The position numbers and the translations under genes are program-made. A DNA stretch of 64,000 nt from Rhodocyclaceae bacterium (GTDB lineage: Bacteria > Pseudomonadota > Gammaproteobacteria > Burkholderiales > Rhodocyclaceae): positions 744,001-808,000 of the forward strand of contig JADJEF010000020.1 in assembly GCA_016702335.1 (NCBI GenBank), in the 5' to 3' direction. The notes beneath the pieces were generated by a model. That model was not told where the DNA came from. It worked only from the letters and a program-made list of their open reading frames with translations, and ran no database searches. This document shows positions 25,809 to 33,820 of this stretch, in pieces. The first letter of the stretch is position 1; the number at the start of each line of letters is the position of its first letter.

Positions 25809-26219
25809 TTAGCGCTCGATGACAGCCGTAATGCGGCGCTCCAGATACGTGGCCCCCGGCGCAACACTCGGGCACGGCGAGGACGTGCAGGCCGTCGAGG
25901 TCAGCGAATAGATTGTGCCCAACCCCGCCTCCATCGCTGAGCCGGTGTTCTGGACCGAGCACGTCACGGTGACCGTAAAACTGTTGATGGTCAGTGGCGT
26001 TGACGCGGCACAACTCGCCGTTGATGTCTGAAACTTACCCCATTCAAGCCCTGCGTTGGCTGCGAGATAGGCGTTCGTCCCCTGCACATCGAGTGCCGAG
26101 CCAACATGCTGACTGGAGGACATTGAAACGATGAACGCGCTAAGGCCAGCAAAAATCACCAGAATGACGATCGCGGCGATGATTCCGAAGCCGGCTTGTG
26201 CTGATCGATCAGGGCGCAT
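25809..26219 (-). CDS. mshP: MSHA biogenesis protein MshP
   Basis: A 136-aa protein. The N terminus AQAGFGIIAAIVILVIFAGL followed by SSQHVGSALDVQGTNAYLAA and NAGLEWG is the MshP pattern, a pilin-like inner-membrane protein resembling PilX/GspK types. The extracellular part has two cysteines near each end. The start overlaps the mshO stop by 11 nt. It is the last gene of the msh cluster here; the other msh genes (motor, platform, secretin) are not in this window. Confidence 0.82.
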   Translation of the reverse strand: MRPDRSAQAGFGIIAAIVILVIFAGLSAFIVSMSSSQHVGSALDVQGTNAYLAANAGLEWGKFQTSTASCAASTPLTINSFTVTVTCSVQNTGSAMEAGLGTIYSLTSTACTSSPCPSVAPGATYLERRITAVIER

Positions 26220-27042
26220 TGTTCACCATGACCTGATCATAGAGCGTCACTGTTTCGCTATTCAGCGTCAGCGCCAGTGAGATGGACAAAATTCCGTCGC
26301 GCTGATTGACCGCCGGCGTGTAGCTGAAGCTGCAATTGCTGACATTGCTGACGAGTGTCGTCCCTGTAACAGGGCAGGCCCCTAGCTGGGCGAGCGACAA
26401 GGTGGGCGCCGTTCCGGTAAATGCTCGCGTACTACGCAACAGCGTCGAGCCGGTACAGGTGTAAACCACCGAGTTGCTCGGAATCACCGAAAAGGCCTTG
26501 TTCGGCGACAGAAATGGAAACTTCTTTCCGGCAGCGAGGGTAACGGCGGTCGTGGAAGCCGCCGAAATAGAGGCGGTGTTGTCACCCGCATAGGCGTCGG
26601 CACCGGAGATTCCGAGGTTATGGATGGCGACCAGATTGGTTCCGGTTGGCAGGTTGGCCATCCGTATTTGCCCCAACACATCGAAAGACGTGTCAGTGGT
26701 CGCGAAGTCAAGCACGTCGCCGGTACCGGTTGCGCTGGTTTGATTGCGGTATCGCCCTCCCGCCAGCACGGGGATCAGTTCAAAGCACGCAGTACTGCCC
26801 CCACCCGAAATACTGCGCAAACTGTTCGGCAGCGCGGCAGCCACGTCGCGGGTAACTCGCCTCAGCGCGCCGTCAGCGGCGTCTGTCAACACCGCACGAC
26901 TGCCTTGGGCGACATACGCGTCGACGGGTGATTTGATGAAGGTCGCGACCACGCCCCCCAAAATGCCCAGCAGCGTAATGGCAATAATGGCCTCAAGCAA
27001 GGTGAAACCATGGCTCTGCGAGAGCGGGTTTCTAGTAACCAT
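26209..27042 (-). CDS. mshO: MSHA biogenesis protein MshO
   Basis: A 277-aa pseudopilin. HGFTLLEAIIAITLLGILGG is a class III prepilin N terminus with Glu +5, followed by the conserved VVATFIKSPVDAYVAQGSRA and LTDAADGALRRVTRDVAAAL of MshO. MshO is a GspJ/PilW-like minor subunit. The gene overlaps mshD upstream and mshP downstream by 11 nt each, so the order mshQ-mshC-mshD-mshO-mshP is one transcription unit. Confidence 0.87.
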   Translation of the reverse strand: MVTRNPLSQSHGFTLLEAIIAITLLGILGGVVATFIKSPVDAYVAQGSRAVLTDAADGALRRVTRDVAAALPNSLRSISGGGSTACFELIPVLAGGRYRNQTSATGTGDVLDFATTDTSFDVLGQIRMANLPTGTNLVAIHNLGISGADAYAGDNTASISAASTTAVTLAAGKKFPFLSPNKAFSVIPSNSVVYTCTGSTLLRSTRAFTGTAPTLSLAQLGACPVTGTTLVSNVSNCSFSYTPAVNQRDGILSISLALTLNSETVTLYDQVMVNNAP

Positions 27043-27592
27043 AGTTGGTGCGATAGCCGACCAGAGTGAGCGATTGGTTTCCGCCCGACACCGTGACTGT
27101 GATCTTCTTCACTTCATTGGGTGCGCCACCGGTCAGCGCGCCCAGAGTCGCCCCCGCCGCGGTTTTGTCGATGGCGATGCTGAATGAATAGGTACTCAGA
27201 CCGCTGACCGCTGTCGTGCCATCGAGCTGGGTGATGCCGGTCTGCGAAAAGCCGCTGTAATCGTCTACATCGTTGTAATTGGCGCGGTCTGCGGGCGTAT
27301 TGATGCGGCACAGCGGCGGCGTCGTGGGCGTGCATCCGAGCGTGGCGCTGCTATTTGTCGCATCTGCAGGATCGTTTTGATACTGCTTTTTCAGGACCTC
27401 CTGCATGATGCCTTCGGCAACGCGCAGGACCTGCTTGGTAATCAGTGGGTCGGCGCTACTCTTGATCGTAGTGTTGAAGGCCAGCAATACCCCCGTCAGC
27501 GCGACCGACACAATCACGATGAAAACGATCATCTCGACGAGGGTGAAGCCATCGCCATCACGCCCTCTCGTCAATCTGGTCACGCGCGTCAT
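27032..27592 (-). CDS. mshD: MSHA biogenesis protein MshD
   Basis: A 186-aa pseudopilin with DGFTLVEMIVFIVIVSVALT at its N terminus (Glu +5), then GVLLAFNTTIKSSADPLITK and QVLRVAEGIMQEVLKKQYQN, the MshD helix. It resembles PilV/GspI-type minor pilins. A C-terminal beta-rich domain carries paired cysteines around CTPTTPPLC. Overlaps mshC by 4 nt (ATGA). Confidence 0.87.
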   Translation of the reverse strand: MTRVTRLTRGRDGDGFTLVEMIVFIVIVSVALTGVLLAFNTTIKSSADPLITKQVLRVAEGIMQEVLKKQYQNDPADATNSSATLGCTPTTPPLCRINTPADRANYNDVDDYSGFSQTGITQLDGTTAVSGLSTYSFSIAIDKTAAGATLGALTGGAPNEVKKITVTVSGGNQSLTLVGYRTNYGY

Positions 27593-28074
27593 TGCACGTA
27601 ACCCGTTTCTGCGGCGACCGTGATATCCGCTTGGTTGCTGATAGTGACTGTTGCCGGAGCCACGGTGTTCGGGGTCGTTATGGAGCGGCCTAGTGGATCA
27701 AAAACCACAATTGCCGTACCGCCGGCAGCTACCCCGTTTGGCGCGCACACGGCGTTGGCGCTGCATCCCGACCCGGCCCCGGGAAGCGGCACGGGCGCGG
27801 TGCAACTGACGCTCGCAGCAGCTTCCGGATTGGTGCCCAGGTCACGTGTCACCGTCACTATCGACGAGGTAATGCTGACGCAGACAAAACGACGGCTGGC
27901 GACGGCCACGCGGCGGGCATGCGACAGCGCTGTGAACACCCCGTCACGAAAGCCGCGCTCGCTGAATGACGAGGTGCCACTGAGTCTCGGAATCGCTACG
28001 GCAGAGAGAATGCCGATCAAAATCATCGTGGTGATCAGTTCGACCAGCGTGAAGCCACGAGCCCTTCGCCGCAT
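27589..28074 (-). CDS. mshC: MSHA biogenesis protein MshC
   Basis: About 161 aa from the ATG at 28074; a TTG at 28080 would add two residues. RGFTLVELITTMILIGILSA then VAIPRLSGTSSFSERGFRDG is the MshC pilin N terminus, and LSHARRVAVASRR resembles FimT/GspH proteins. It probably is a tip pseudopilin. A truncated paralogue of this N terminus occurs on the plus strand at 24210-24314. The mshQ stop lies 2 nt upstream. Confidence 0.87.
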   Translation of the reverse strand: MRRRARGFTLVELITTMILIGILSAVAIPRLSGTSSFSERGFRDGVFTALSHARRVAVASRRFVCVSITSSIVTVTRDLGTNPEAAASVSCTAPVPLPGAGSGCSANAVCAPNGVAAGGTAIVVFDPLGRSITTPNTVAPATVTISNQADITVAAETGYVQ

Positions 28075-28076
28075 AC

Positions 28077-31000
28077 TCAATACAACTCGCGTTGAATGAT
28101 GGTCGGGCTAGACTTCGGCGTACCGAAGCGTGCCCGTGAGGTCGGGTTGCCAATGCTGCCCGTCCAGTTGAACTGCAACCAGGGCTTGTTGGCGGTGGTG
28201 GCCGCCGGTCCCGCGCCCCCGACCGTCGTGCACCGATTGCCCGCAGCGCTCGCCCCCAGATTCAGGCTGACATCGACCCAGCCGTCGTTGCCCGCGCCGG
28301 GCCTGGCCAACGACAGCGTATAGCTGGGCGGAGAGCCGGTCGTAGTTAATGCGGTTTCGCAGGCCGCCAGGTGGTTGGCGGCATTTACGGGATAGCTAAA
28401 GGCGAAATCGCTGGCCGCGAGGGTGGTGCAGGTGGTGTCCGCGGCGTTGGTCTGCCAGCCCTGCGCCGCGCTCTGGTAATACTGCACCACGGCGGGGATG
28501 GCCAGCGCCAAAAGCTCCGAGCCGTTGACATTGGAAAGTTGAATACGGCCACTGCGAATCTCGGTCGTACCCTCAGTGGAACTGCTGGAACTGATGCTGT
28601 CGGTGTCCGTTGCACGCAGCTTGACCGTGGCCGGGGCCGTGGTACGCGAGCTGAAGCTGAAGGCAGGTGTCGTGGTCGTCGCCACGCCGGCACTGAAGGC
28701 GCTGGCATCAATGCACGGTCCCGTGCAGGTGGTACCTGTGGTCGCCAGTGTTCCCGCCACGCTGTTGGCTTCGGAGAGCGTTACCGTCTTTGAAAAGCTG
28801 CCTGACGTAGCGTAATTAAGCGTCGGGCTGCCACTGACATTCCTGGCTGTAACCACACTTGTCCATGGCTGCGCAGAATAGGTGAAGCTGCCAGCGCTGC
28901 AACCGGGTGTCACGGTGGTGGTGAAATGATTCGGGATGAAGCGGCCTATGTTGCCGCTGGTCGTTCCAGTGACATCGCCAGCACCCAGATACTCGCCGTC
29001 GCCGATGCTGGGCGTCAGTGTGATGATGCCCACCTCGTCCCAACTAAAGGTTGTCCCGAAAGCCTGCCCGCTGGTAAAGCTGCCAAAGGCAGTGGGGTTG
29101 GTCAAAGCCGGTGCGTTCCCTCCAGCAGGGAACACGAGATTCGCCGTGAGCTTGACCCCCTCCGCCGGACTTTCCTTCCCATAGTTAAAGGCGATGGCAC
29201 CGGTAGCCGTACGCGCGGCGACAATCGCCGTGAACGGCCGGCCGGCCTGAATGAAGGCCGGGCCGCTGTCCGAGGTGGCACCAGGGTTGCTTCCGGGCGA
29301 AGGCAGAGCCGGGGCGCAGGTCGTTGGCCCCCAGGTCGCACATCCAATACCGAACAGGTCGAAACGAGCCGGCTTGACCACAAACGCATTGGAACTTCCG
29401 GTAAGCGCCGTCAGAAGTGTGCCCGAGGCGGCCTTTTGCGCGTGCAGCTTCACCTGGCCCACGTCGCTGAAGACATAGGTGAATGGTGCACTGCCATTGG
29501 CGTCGAAGGTCATGCTGGCCGCGGTATAACTCAGAGCGCTGCCGTTGTTATTGCGCTGGATGGTGGTTGCGCTGCCACCATTGACCGACATGAGATTATT
29601 CGACGAGCACGTTGCGGGGTTGTTACACTCGTAGGCCATGTTCACAGTGGTCGCACCGGGCGTGAGGGCCGCGACGCAGGCGCCGGTTGCCGTACTGGTC
29701 TGAACCGCACGCAGGTAGGTAGTGCCGCTCGTCGTGCCCGCTGTCTGGGTGGGCAGCGTGGCCGATCCACCGGTCGTACTATTGGCAAAGATGAACCCGG
29801 CGGTATTGAACGTAGCCGCACAGGTATTGGCGGTTGAGCAGGTACTGCCGATGCAGCAGGTTCGCGCGTTCGTGGCGATCGCGCTTTCGCCGGACAACGT
29901 GAGGGTCGCGGCAGCACCGTTCGTCGCCGCGGCATAGCTGAGGGTGGTGCTCGCCACACCACTGGCGAATGTCAGCCCCGTGGCGCCAAGGGTGCCGGCC
30001 GACGTGCCCAACGTGGCCGTACCATTCACGCCAGTAACCACGTTGGTGCATGGGCTTGACGAGTCGGCGCAGGCTTTGACGGTTACCGTGCTGGCCACGC
30101 AGGCGAGGTTGCTCGACGGAACCGTGACTTCGTAGTGGTGCACGCTGGCAGGGCAGGTTCTCACGCGGGTAAGCAAGGTCTGGATGGTGGCGCGACTGAG
30201 AACACCTGAATAAATCTGCATCTCGTCAACATTGCCGTTGAAATGAAAGCTCGACTGCACTCCTTCGGCCGAATTAATGGTTTCTCCACCGATCGCGGCG
30301 GTACCTGTGCCGTCGGCCCAGGTTCCAGCAAATGCGGAACTGGTGTTGGATACCAGAGTCCCCGACTGGTTGAACACGTAATGGGTCACTTTTTTAGCTA
30401 CCGTGTCTATCGCCACCGCAACGTAGAACCAGTTGTTCGCTGTAATGACCGCTGCCGTATCAAGGCAAAAGACGCCACAATCGGGATTCACGCCATCGCC
30501 GGTCACTGCGCCAGAGTTGGTGATATTGCGGTTGAAAAAGCGCACCCGGGCAGAACCCGGATCGCCGAGGCTGAAGCCCCACCCATTGTCATTATCGTCC
30601 CGAACCAAAATGCGTTGCCCCGACTGACTGGCATTGGTTGATCGTATCCAGGCGGCAAAGGTAAAGCTGGTGGGCAGCGCCGGCATGTTGGATAGTTCAA
30701 CGTAGGTATTGGTGCGGGTGGTCCCTGAGGTGGTGTCGAAGTGGCCGTAGCTGCAGGTGCTGCTGCCGCCAACGGTGTAGGCGGCTGACCCGGATGCGGT
30801 CGTGGGTAGCGCTGTGGCTCCCGCCGAGATTCTGGCGCGGCCATGATTGTTGTTGCCGCTGCTATCCAGCACTTCATTGGCGGTGCCGTTCCATGAACTC
30901 TCGTCCATGCGCCAGTCGGCGAGAGGGGTTGGCGTGCCCGAGTAGGTAATGACCACACGGCCTGCGCCCCCAGTGCCGCCGGTGCGATCGGTAGCGCTTT

Positions 31001-32261
31001 CGGCACAGGCACCCGCGCCGCCGCCACCCAAGGCGCTACCCGCCGCTCCGTTGCCGCTGGAGTTTGATCCATTGCCGCCATTGCCGCCACCCGTTGCGGT
31101 GCCGGTACCCGCCGTGTTGCCCGAGGCATCGCCACCATTGCCACCACTGCCTGCACCGCCGCCACCTGCACCGCCATTGTTGCAAGCGGCTCCTGATGAA
31201 CCGGCAGAGCTGTTGCCGCCCCGATAGATCGTGTCGCCTATGCCGCCTGTGACCGACCCCGGCGCGGCCGGACCATCGCCGCCATCCTTACCGTCATAGC
31301 CACCGCCAGCGCCGCCCTTCGCGACGACGGTATTGGTATTGAATGTCGAGTCGCCTCCCGCTGAACCGGCCGATGACGATCCGCCGGCACCACCGCTGCC
31401 GACTACGACGCTGTAGGTGGTGCCGGGGGTCACCGCAGTGGTTTTGTAAGCGTATTGCCCCCCGGCCCCGCCGCCGCCCTTGTCCGGGAGGCCGGTCGCC
31501 GCTCCGCCCCCCCCGCCGCCGCCCCAGGCCTCGACCAGCGCCAGTGTTACGCCAGCAGGCGGCTTGAAGCTGCCGTTGGCGGTACAGGTGACGGTGGTGA
31601 CGATGCCCACGGTGACACTGGCGCAACCACCGTTGCTGCAGGTGAAATTGGTGGTGTCGTAGCCGCAATACCCGTCAATGGTCCCGCTGCCGACCGAGAG
31701 ATCGCCGCCAGCATTGACGTTGCCAGTGACGTTGGTGTTGTTACCCAGACTGATATTACCGCCAGCAGTGATGTTGGCTGTGAACTCGCAGCCTTGTCCA
31801 GTATTCTGGGCGGCGACAAAATTACCGCCGACATCAAACGACAAAATACCGGGAAGGTCATAGACACAGAGATTGTTTTTGACGACAAAATTGCCGTTGA
31901 TGCGCAATGTAAAGCTGGTTGTGACATTGAGATCGACGTCATTGTCGTTGCCAAAATCCACATTACCCGGACAAACATAAGTGGAGGTATTGCATGAGCC
32001 GGCAAGAAACGGGCCTTTATTGAGGTCAGCCGGCAGGTTGTACGTGGCGGCGTACGTTACCTCTGCCGCTGCGAGCGCAGCGAAAGCGAGCAGTACGGGC
32101 CACAATTTGCCTCTTTCCGCAACGCTGCCTTTTATCGCCCCCTTCCGCAAGTCGGCGCTGGCGGAACGGCGATTATTGCGGTGCAGAAACGTGACCATAC
32201 CCGCGACAAAAATAACCAGGACAGCCCACTGTTCGCGGTATTCAGAAAAGGTACATTTCAT
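28077..32261 (-). CDS. mshQ: MshQ-like large surface protein with glycine-rich and LamG domains
   Basis: A 1394-aa protein, first gene of the msh run. Residues 72-220 hold short repeats with NG/GG (GGNFVAAQN, GGNISLGNN, GGDLSVGSG) and Cys pairs; 225-425 is glycine-rich (GGGGGGG, GGAGGGGAGSGGNGG); 445-660 reads as a concanavalin/LamG fold (LADWRMDESSWNG ... NVDEMQIYSGVLS); the remainder matches the DUF6701 C-terminal region of MshQ (HHYEVTVPSSNLACVASTVT). It probably sits at the tip of an MSHA-like fibre. The N terminus is odd: a first hydrophobic segment at 11-26, the repeat-encoded NRRSASADLRK at 30-40, then a good signal sequence at 53-71 (LWPVLLAFAALAAAEVTYA). No start codon lies between them. 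Confidence 0.8.
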   Translation of the reverse strand: MKCTFSEYREQWAVLVIFVAGMVTFLHRNNRRSASADLRKGAIKGSVAERGKLWPVLLAFAALAAAEVTYAATYNLPADLNKGPFLAGSCNTSTYVCPGNVDFGNDNDVDLNVTTSFTLRINGNFVVKNNLCVYDLPGILSFDVGGNFVAAQNTGQGCEFTANITAGGNISLGNNTNVTGNVNAGGDLSVGSGTIDGYCGYDTTNFTCSNGGCASVTVGIVTTVTCTANGSFKPPAGVTLALVEAWGGGGGGGAATGLPDKGGGGAGGQYAYKTTAVTPGTTYSVVVGSGGAGGSSSAGSAGGDSTFNTNTVVAKGGAGGGYDGKDGGDGPAAPGSVTGGIGDTIYRGGNSSAGSSGAACNNGGAGGGGAGSGGNGGDASGNTAGTGTATGGGNGGNGSNSSGNGAAGSALGGGGAGACAESATDRTGGTGGAGRVVITYSGTPTPLADWRMDESSWNGTANEVLDSSGNNNHGRARISAGATALPTTASGSAAYTVGGSSTCSYGHFDTTSGTTRTNTYVELSNMPALPTSFTFAAWIRSTNASQSGQRILVRDDNDNGWGFSLGDPGSARVRFFNRNITNSGAVTGDGVNPDCGVFCLDTAAVITANNWFYVAVAIDTVAKKVTHYVFNQSGTLVSNTSSAFAGTWADGTGTAAIGGETINSAEGVQSSFHFNGNVDEMQIYSGVLSRATIQTLLTRVRTCPASVHHYEVTVPSSNLACVASTVTVKACADSSSPCTNVVTGVNGTATLGTSAGTLGATGLTFASGVASTTLSYAAATNGAAATLTLSGESAIATNARTCCIGSTCSTANTCAATFNTAGFIFANSTTGGSATLPTQTAGTTSGTTYLRAVQTSTATGACVAALTPGATTVNMAYECNNPATCSSNNLMSVNGGSATTIQRNNNGSALSYTAASMTFDANGSAPFTYVFSDVGQVKLHAQKAASGTLLTALTGSSNAFVVKPARFDLFGIGCATWGPTTCAPALPSPGSNPGATSDSGPAFIQAGRPFTAIVAARTATGAIAFNYGKESPAEGVKLTANLVFPAGGNAPALTNPTAFGSFTSGQAFGTTFSWDEVGIITLTPSIGDGEYLGAGDVTGTTSGNIGRFIPNHFTTTVTPGCSAGSFTYSAQPWTSVVTARNVSGSPTLNYATSGSFSKTVTLSEANSVAGTLATTGTTCTGPCIDASAFSAGVATTTTPAFSFSSRTTAPATVKLRATDTDSISSSSSTEGTTEIRSGRIQLSNVNGSELLALAIPAVVQYYQSAAQGWQTNAADTTCTTLAASDFAFSYPVNAANHLAACETALTTTGSPPSYTLSLARPGAGNDGWVDVSLNLGASAAGNRCTTVGGAGPAATTANKPWLQFNWTGSIGNPTSRARFGTPKSSPTIIQRELY
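32142..32174 (+). repeat. 33-bp dispersed repeat, copy 7 (inside mshQ)
   Basis: Variable window CGGA; the left end reads CTT instead of AAT. It is coding on the minus strand as NRRSASADLRK, between two hydrophobic segments of the MshQ N terminus. Confidence 0.9.
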
Positions 32262-32494
32262 CGCGTCTCTCCAAAGGTACGCGCCAGCGGTAGGGCGAGT
32301 TTATCGACGCCGTACGCTTTGGCTCGCTCCTGAATGCGTTCGAGCGTTTCTATCCGTTCAAGCATGCGCGCGATCATGGTCATGAGGGTTGCTGCGTCTT
32401 CTTCATAACCACGCGCGATGGGGTTACGCACATCGCGGGGGTCCCTCCAGTCCTCTGCACTGTCGATGATGCGCGCTTTTCGGCAAAGGCGAGC
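32258..32494 (-). pseudogene. broken HEPN / nucleotidyltransferase-substrate-binding protein (HI0074-like)
   Basis: Following the nucleotidyltransferase gene, the minus strand encodes MADVLAFAEKR in one frame (ATG 32494) and then, after a frame slip near 32475, RIIDSAEDWRDPRDVRNPIA and RGYEEDAATLMTMIARMLER. This matches the C-terminal part of HI0074-type HEPN partners, but the RN-IAH-Y motif has become RNPIARGY, losing the His. The N-terminal half is missing. Its stop overlaps the mshQ start (ATGA at 32261-32258), so mshQ now begins directly at the scar. Confidence 0.65.
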
Positions 32495-32533
32495 ACGTCT
32501 GCCATTCCATCAGGGCCACCCCCTCTTGATGGC

Positions 32534-32821
32534 TCACGCGAGCCTAACCCCGGTTTCGCGGGCAATGGCGTAGATCGGCCGCTCGTACCGCCCGTCATTG
32601 ACGACAAGATCCACGCTTTGCCCCAACGCATCGGCTAGGTCGCCGCGTGTGCGGGCGATGCTCAAGGGCGAGACCGGTTGAGGCAGTTCGACATACAGAT
32701 CGATATCGCCGCCCTTGGCGGCATCATCCACACGCGACCCGAACAACCACACGGGCACATCACCGAGACGTTGGTGAATTTTCTGCACGGCTTCGGCGAG
32801 TTGTGCGGGTGCTAGTCTCAT
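32534..32821 (-). CDS. MNT-domain nucleotidyltransferase
   Basis: A 95-aa minimal nucleotidyltransferase. VWLFGSRVDDAAKGGDIDLY contains Gly28-Ser29 and the Asp39/Asp41 metal-binding pair. Such proteins act as antitoxins or partners of HEPN proteins. The gene appears intact, but its expected HEPN partner immediately downstream is truncated and frameshifted, so it is probably an orphan antitoxin. It differs in sequence from the mntA at 24872. Confidence 0.85.
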   Translation of the reverse strand: MRLAPAQLAEAVQKIHQRLGDVPVWLFGSRVDDAAKGGDIDLYVELPQPVSPLSIARTRGDLADALGQSVDLVVNDGRYERPIYAIARETGVRLA

Positions 32822-32944
32822 TTCGGAAATTTGGGAACGGAGGATTCAGCAAACCTCGTAAATCATTGTAGACCATCGACTGATGGAGGCCGGCGCCAGC
32901 GTGCCAGCGGCACATCCGGGTGGCGGGGACGGCGATTGCCGGTC

Positions 32945-33373
32945 TCAAAACACCAGCAGATGCTCGCGTCTTGCCCTGTGCACCGCACTCAGCGGAATTT
33001 TTTCATCAAAGGTCACCAGGCGTCCGCCGTGGCCGACAGCAAGGCCCAGCAGGTAAACGTCAGTAAGCTGCCTATGACCATGGACGTGCGAGTGATTGAA
33101 ACGCCTGGCGTCAAGCAAACTGGCATCATCGGGCCAAAATTCATGGCAGGGGTCGGCACACAGCGTGCCCAGCATCTCTACAACGGTCGTGACAGACTGC
33201 GGATTGGGATAACCCGGTTGACTCACGATGCGCACGCAGCCGTTCTGGGTCAGGGGACAACTGGCCCACCCTGCCTCGCGATGATCAAGCCACCAGCGCG
33301 TTGCCGGCAAATGCGAGACATGATCGGGGTCGAGCAATGCGATCAGCACGTTCACATCCAGCAGCGAGCGCAC
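32945..33373 (-). CDS. vapC: VapC-type PIN-domain ribonuclease toxin
   Basis: A 142-aa PIN protein beginning MRSLLDVNVLIALLDPDHV, with catalytic Asp6. Further acidic positions lie in QLTDVYLLGLAV and LVTFDEKIPL, giving the usual quartet. VapC toxins cleave tRNA or rRNA. It uses GTG at 33373, one base after the vapB stop, so the two are coupled. The region 32822-32944 between this and the nucleotidyltransferase gene holds only a possible degenerate repeat copy. Confidence 0.9.
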   Translation of the reverse strand: MRSLLDVNVLIALLDPDHVSHLPATRWWLDHREAGWASCPLTQNGCVRIVSQPGYPNPQSVTTVVEMLGTLCADPCHEFWPDDASLLDARRFNHSHVHGHRQLTDVYLLGLAVGHGGRLVTFDEKIPLSAVHRARREHLLVF

Positions 33374-33374
33374 G

Positions 33375-33641
33375 TCAGACCCCTTCTTGCTCGCGCAGAC
33401 GGTCGATTAATTCATTCGTAACGATACCGCCACGCGGCGGGAGTGTGCGGAAGCCAAGGGCGAGAAAGCGCGCATCAATGCCATCTTCCGGAGCCGCCGC
33501 TACCGTCTGAATAGCCGCCACATGGGTCAACCCGCGCCGCATCAGTTCGCTGGCCGCCTGCCCTACTGTTTTCTTGTCACGCCGCGCGACCTCTTTTACC
33601 GCAAACAGCACATCATCGGCAATATCCAGTGTTGTTCGCAT
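33375..33641 (-). CDS. vapB: VapB-type antitoxin
   Basis: An 88-aa protein with a ribbon-helix-helix N terminus: MRTTLDIADDVLFAVKEVAR, then DKKTVGQAASELMRRGL. The C terminus would wrap the VapC toxin. A strong GAGGAG precedes the ATG at 33641. It lies directly before vapC in the usual antitoxin-first order and should autorepress the operon. Confidence 0.88.
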   Translation of the reverse strand: MRTTLDIADDVLFAVKEVARRDKKTVGQAASELMRRGLTHVAAIQTVAAAPEDGIDARFLALGFRTLPPRGGIVTNELIDRLREQEGV

Positions 33642-33713
33642 GATCGACTCCTCTTGAGTGACTTAATACCCTGAGGCTTGATGATAGCGCATCACGCATC
33701 AGGGTCCAAACCG

Positions 33714-33755
33714 CTTGATCACCTCCGCTTGGTCGCCTCAGCTTGGTCACCTCAC
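33714..33755. repeat. 14-bp imperfect tandem repeat, three copies
   Basis: CTTGATCACCTCCG, CTTGGTCGCCTCAG and CTTGGTCACCTCAC follow one another and run directly into a copy of the 33-bp repeat, as the 9-bp array does at 17131. Confidence 0.9.
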
Positions 33756-33784
33756 CGCAAGTCGGCGCTGGCGAGACGGCGGTG
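33752..33784 (+). repeat. 33-bp dispersed repeat, copy 8 (intergenic)
   Basis: Variable window CGAG; the left arm is intact and the right end reads GGTG instead of GATT. It lies between vapB and the alpha/beta hydrolase gene. Confidence 0.88.
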
Positions 33785-33820
33785 CTCCGTAGCGGGTACG
33801 GCGGTGATGGATTCCAATGG

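Noticed and set aside
32895..32938. Possible 14th repeat copy with an internal deletion (TCCGG then TGGCGGGGACGGCGATT)
   Set aside because: About 11 bases of the left arm are missing and a base is added at the centre; suggestive but not counted.
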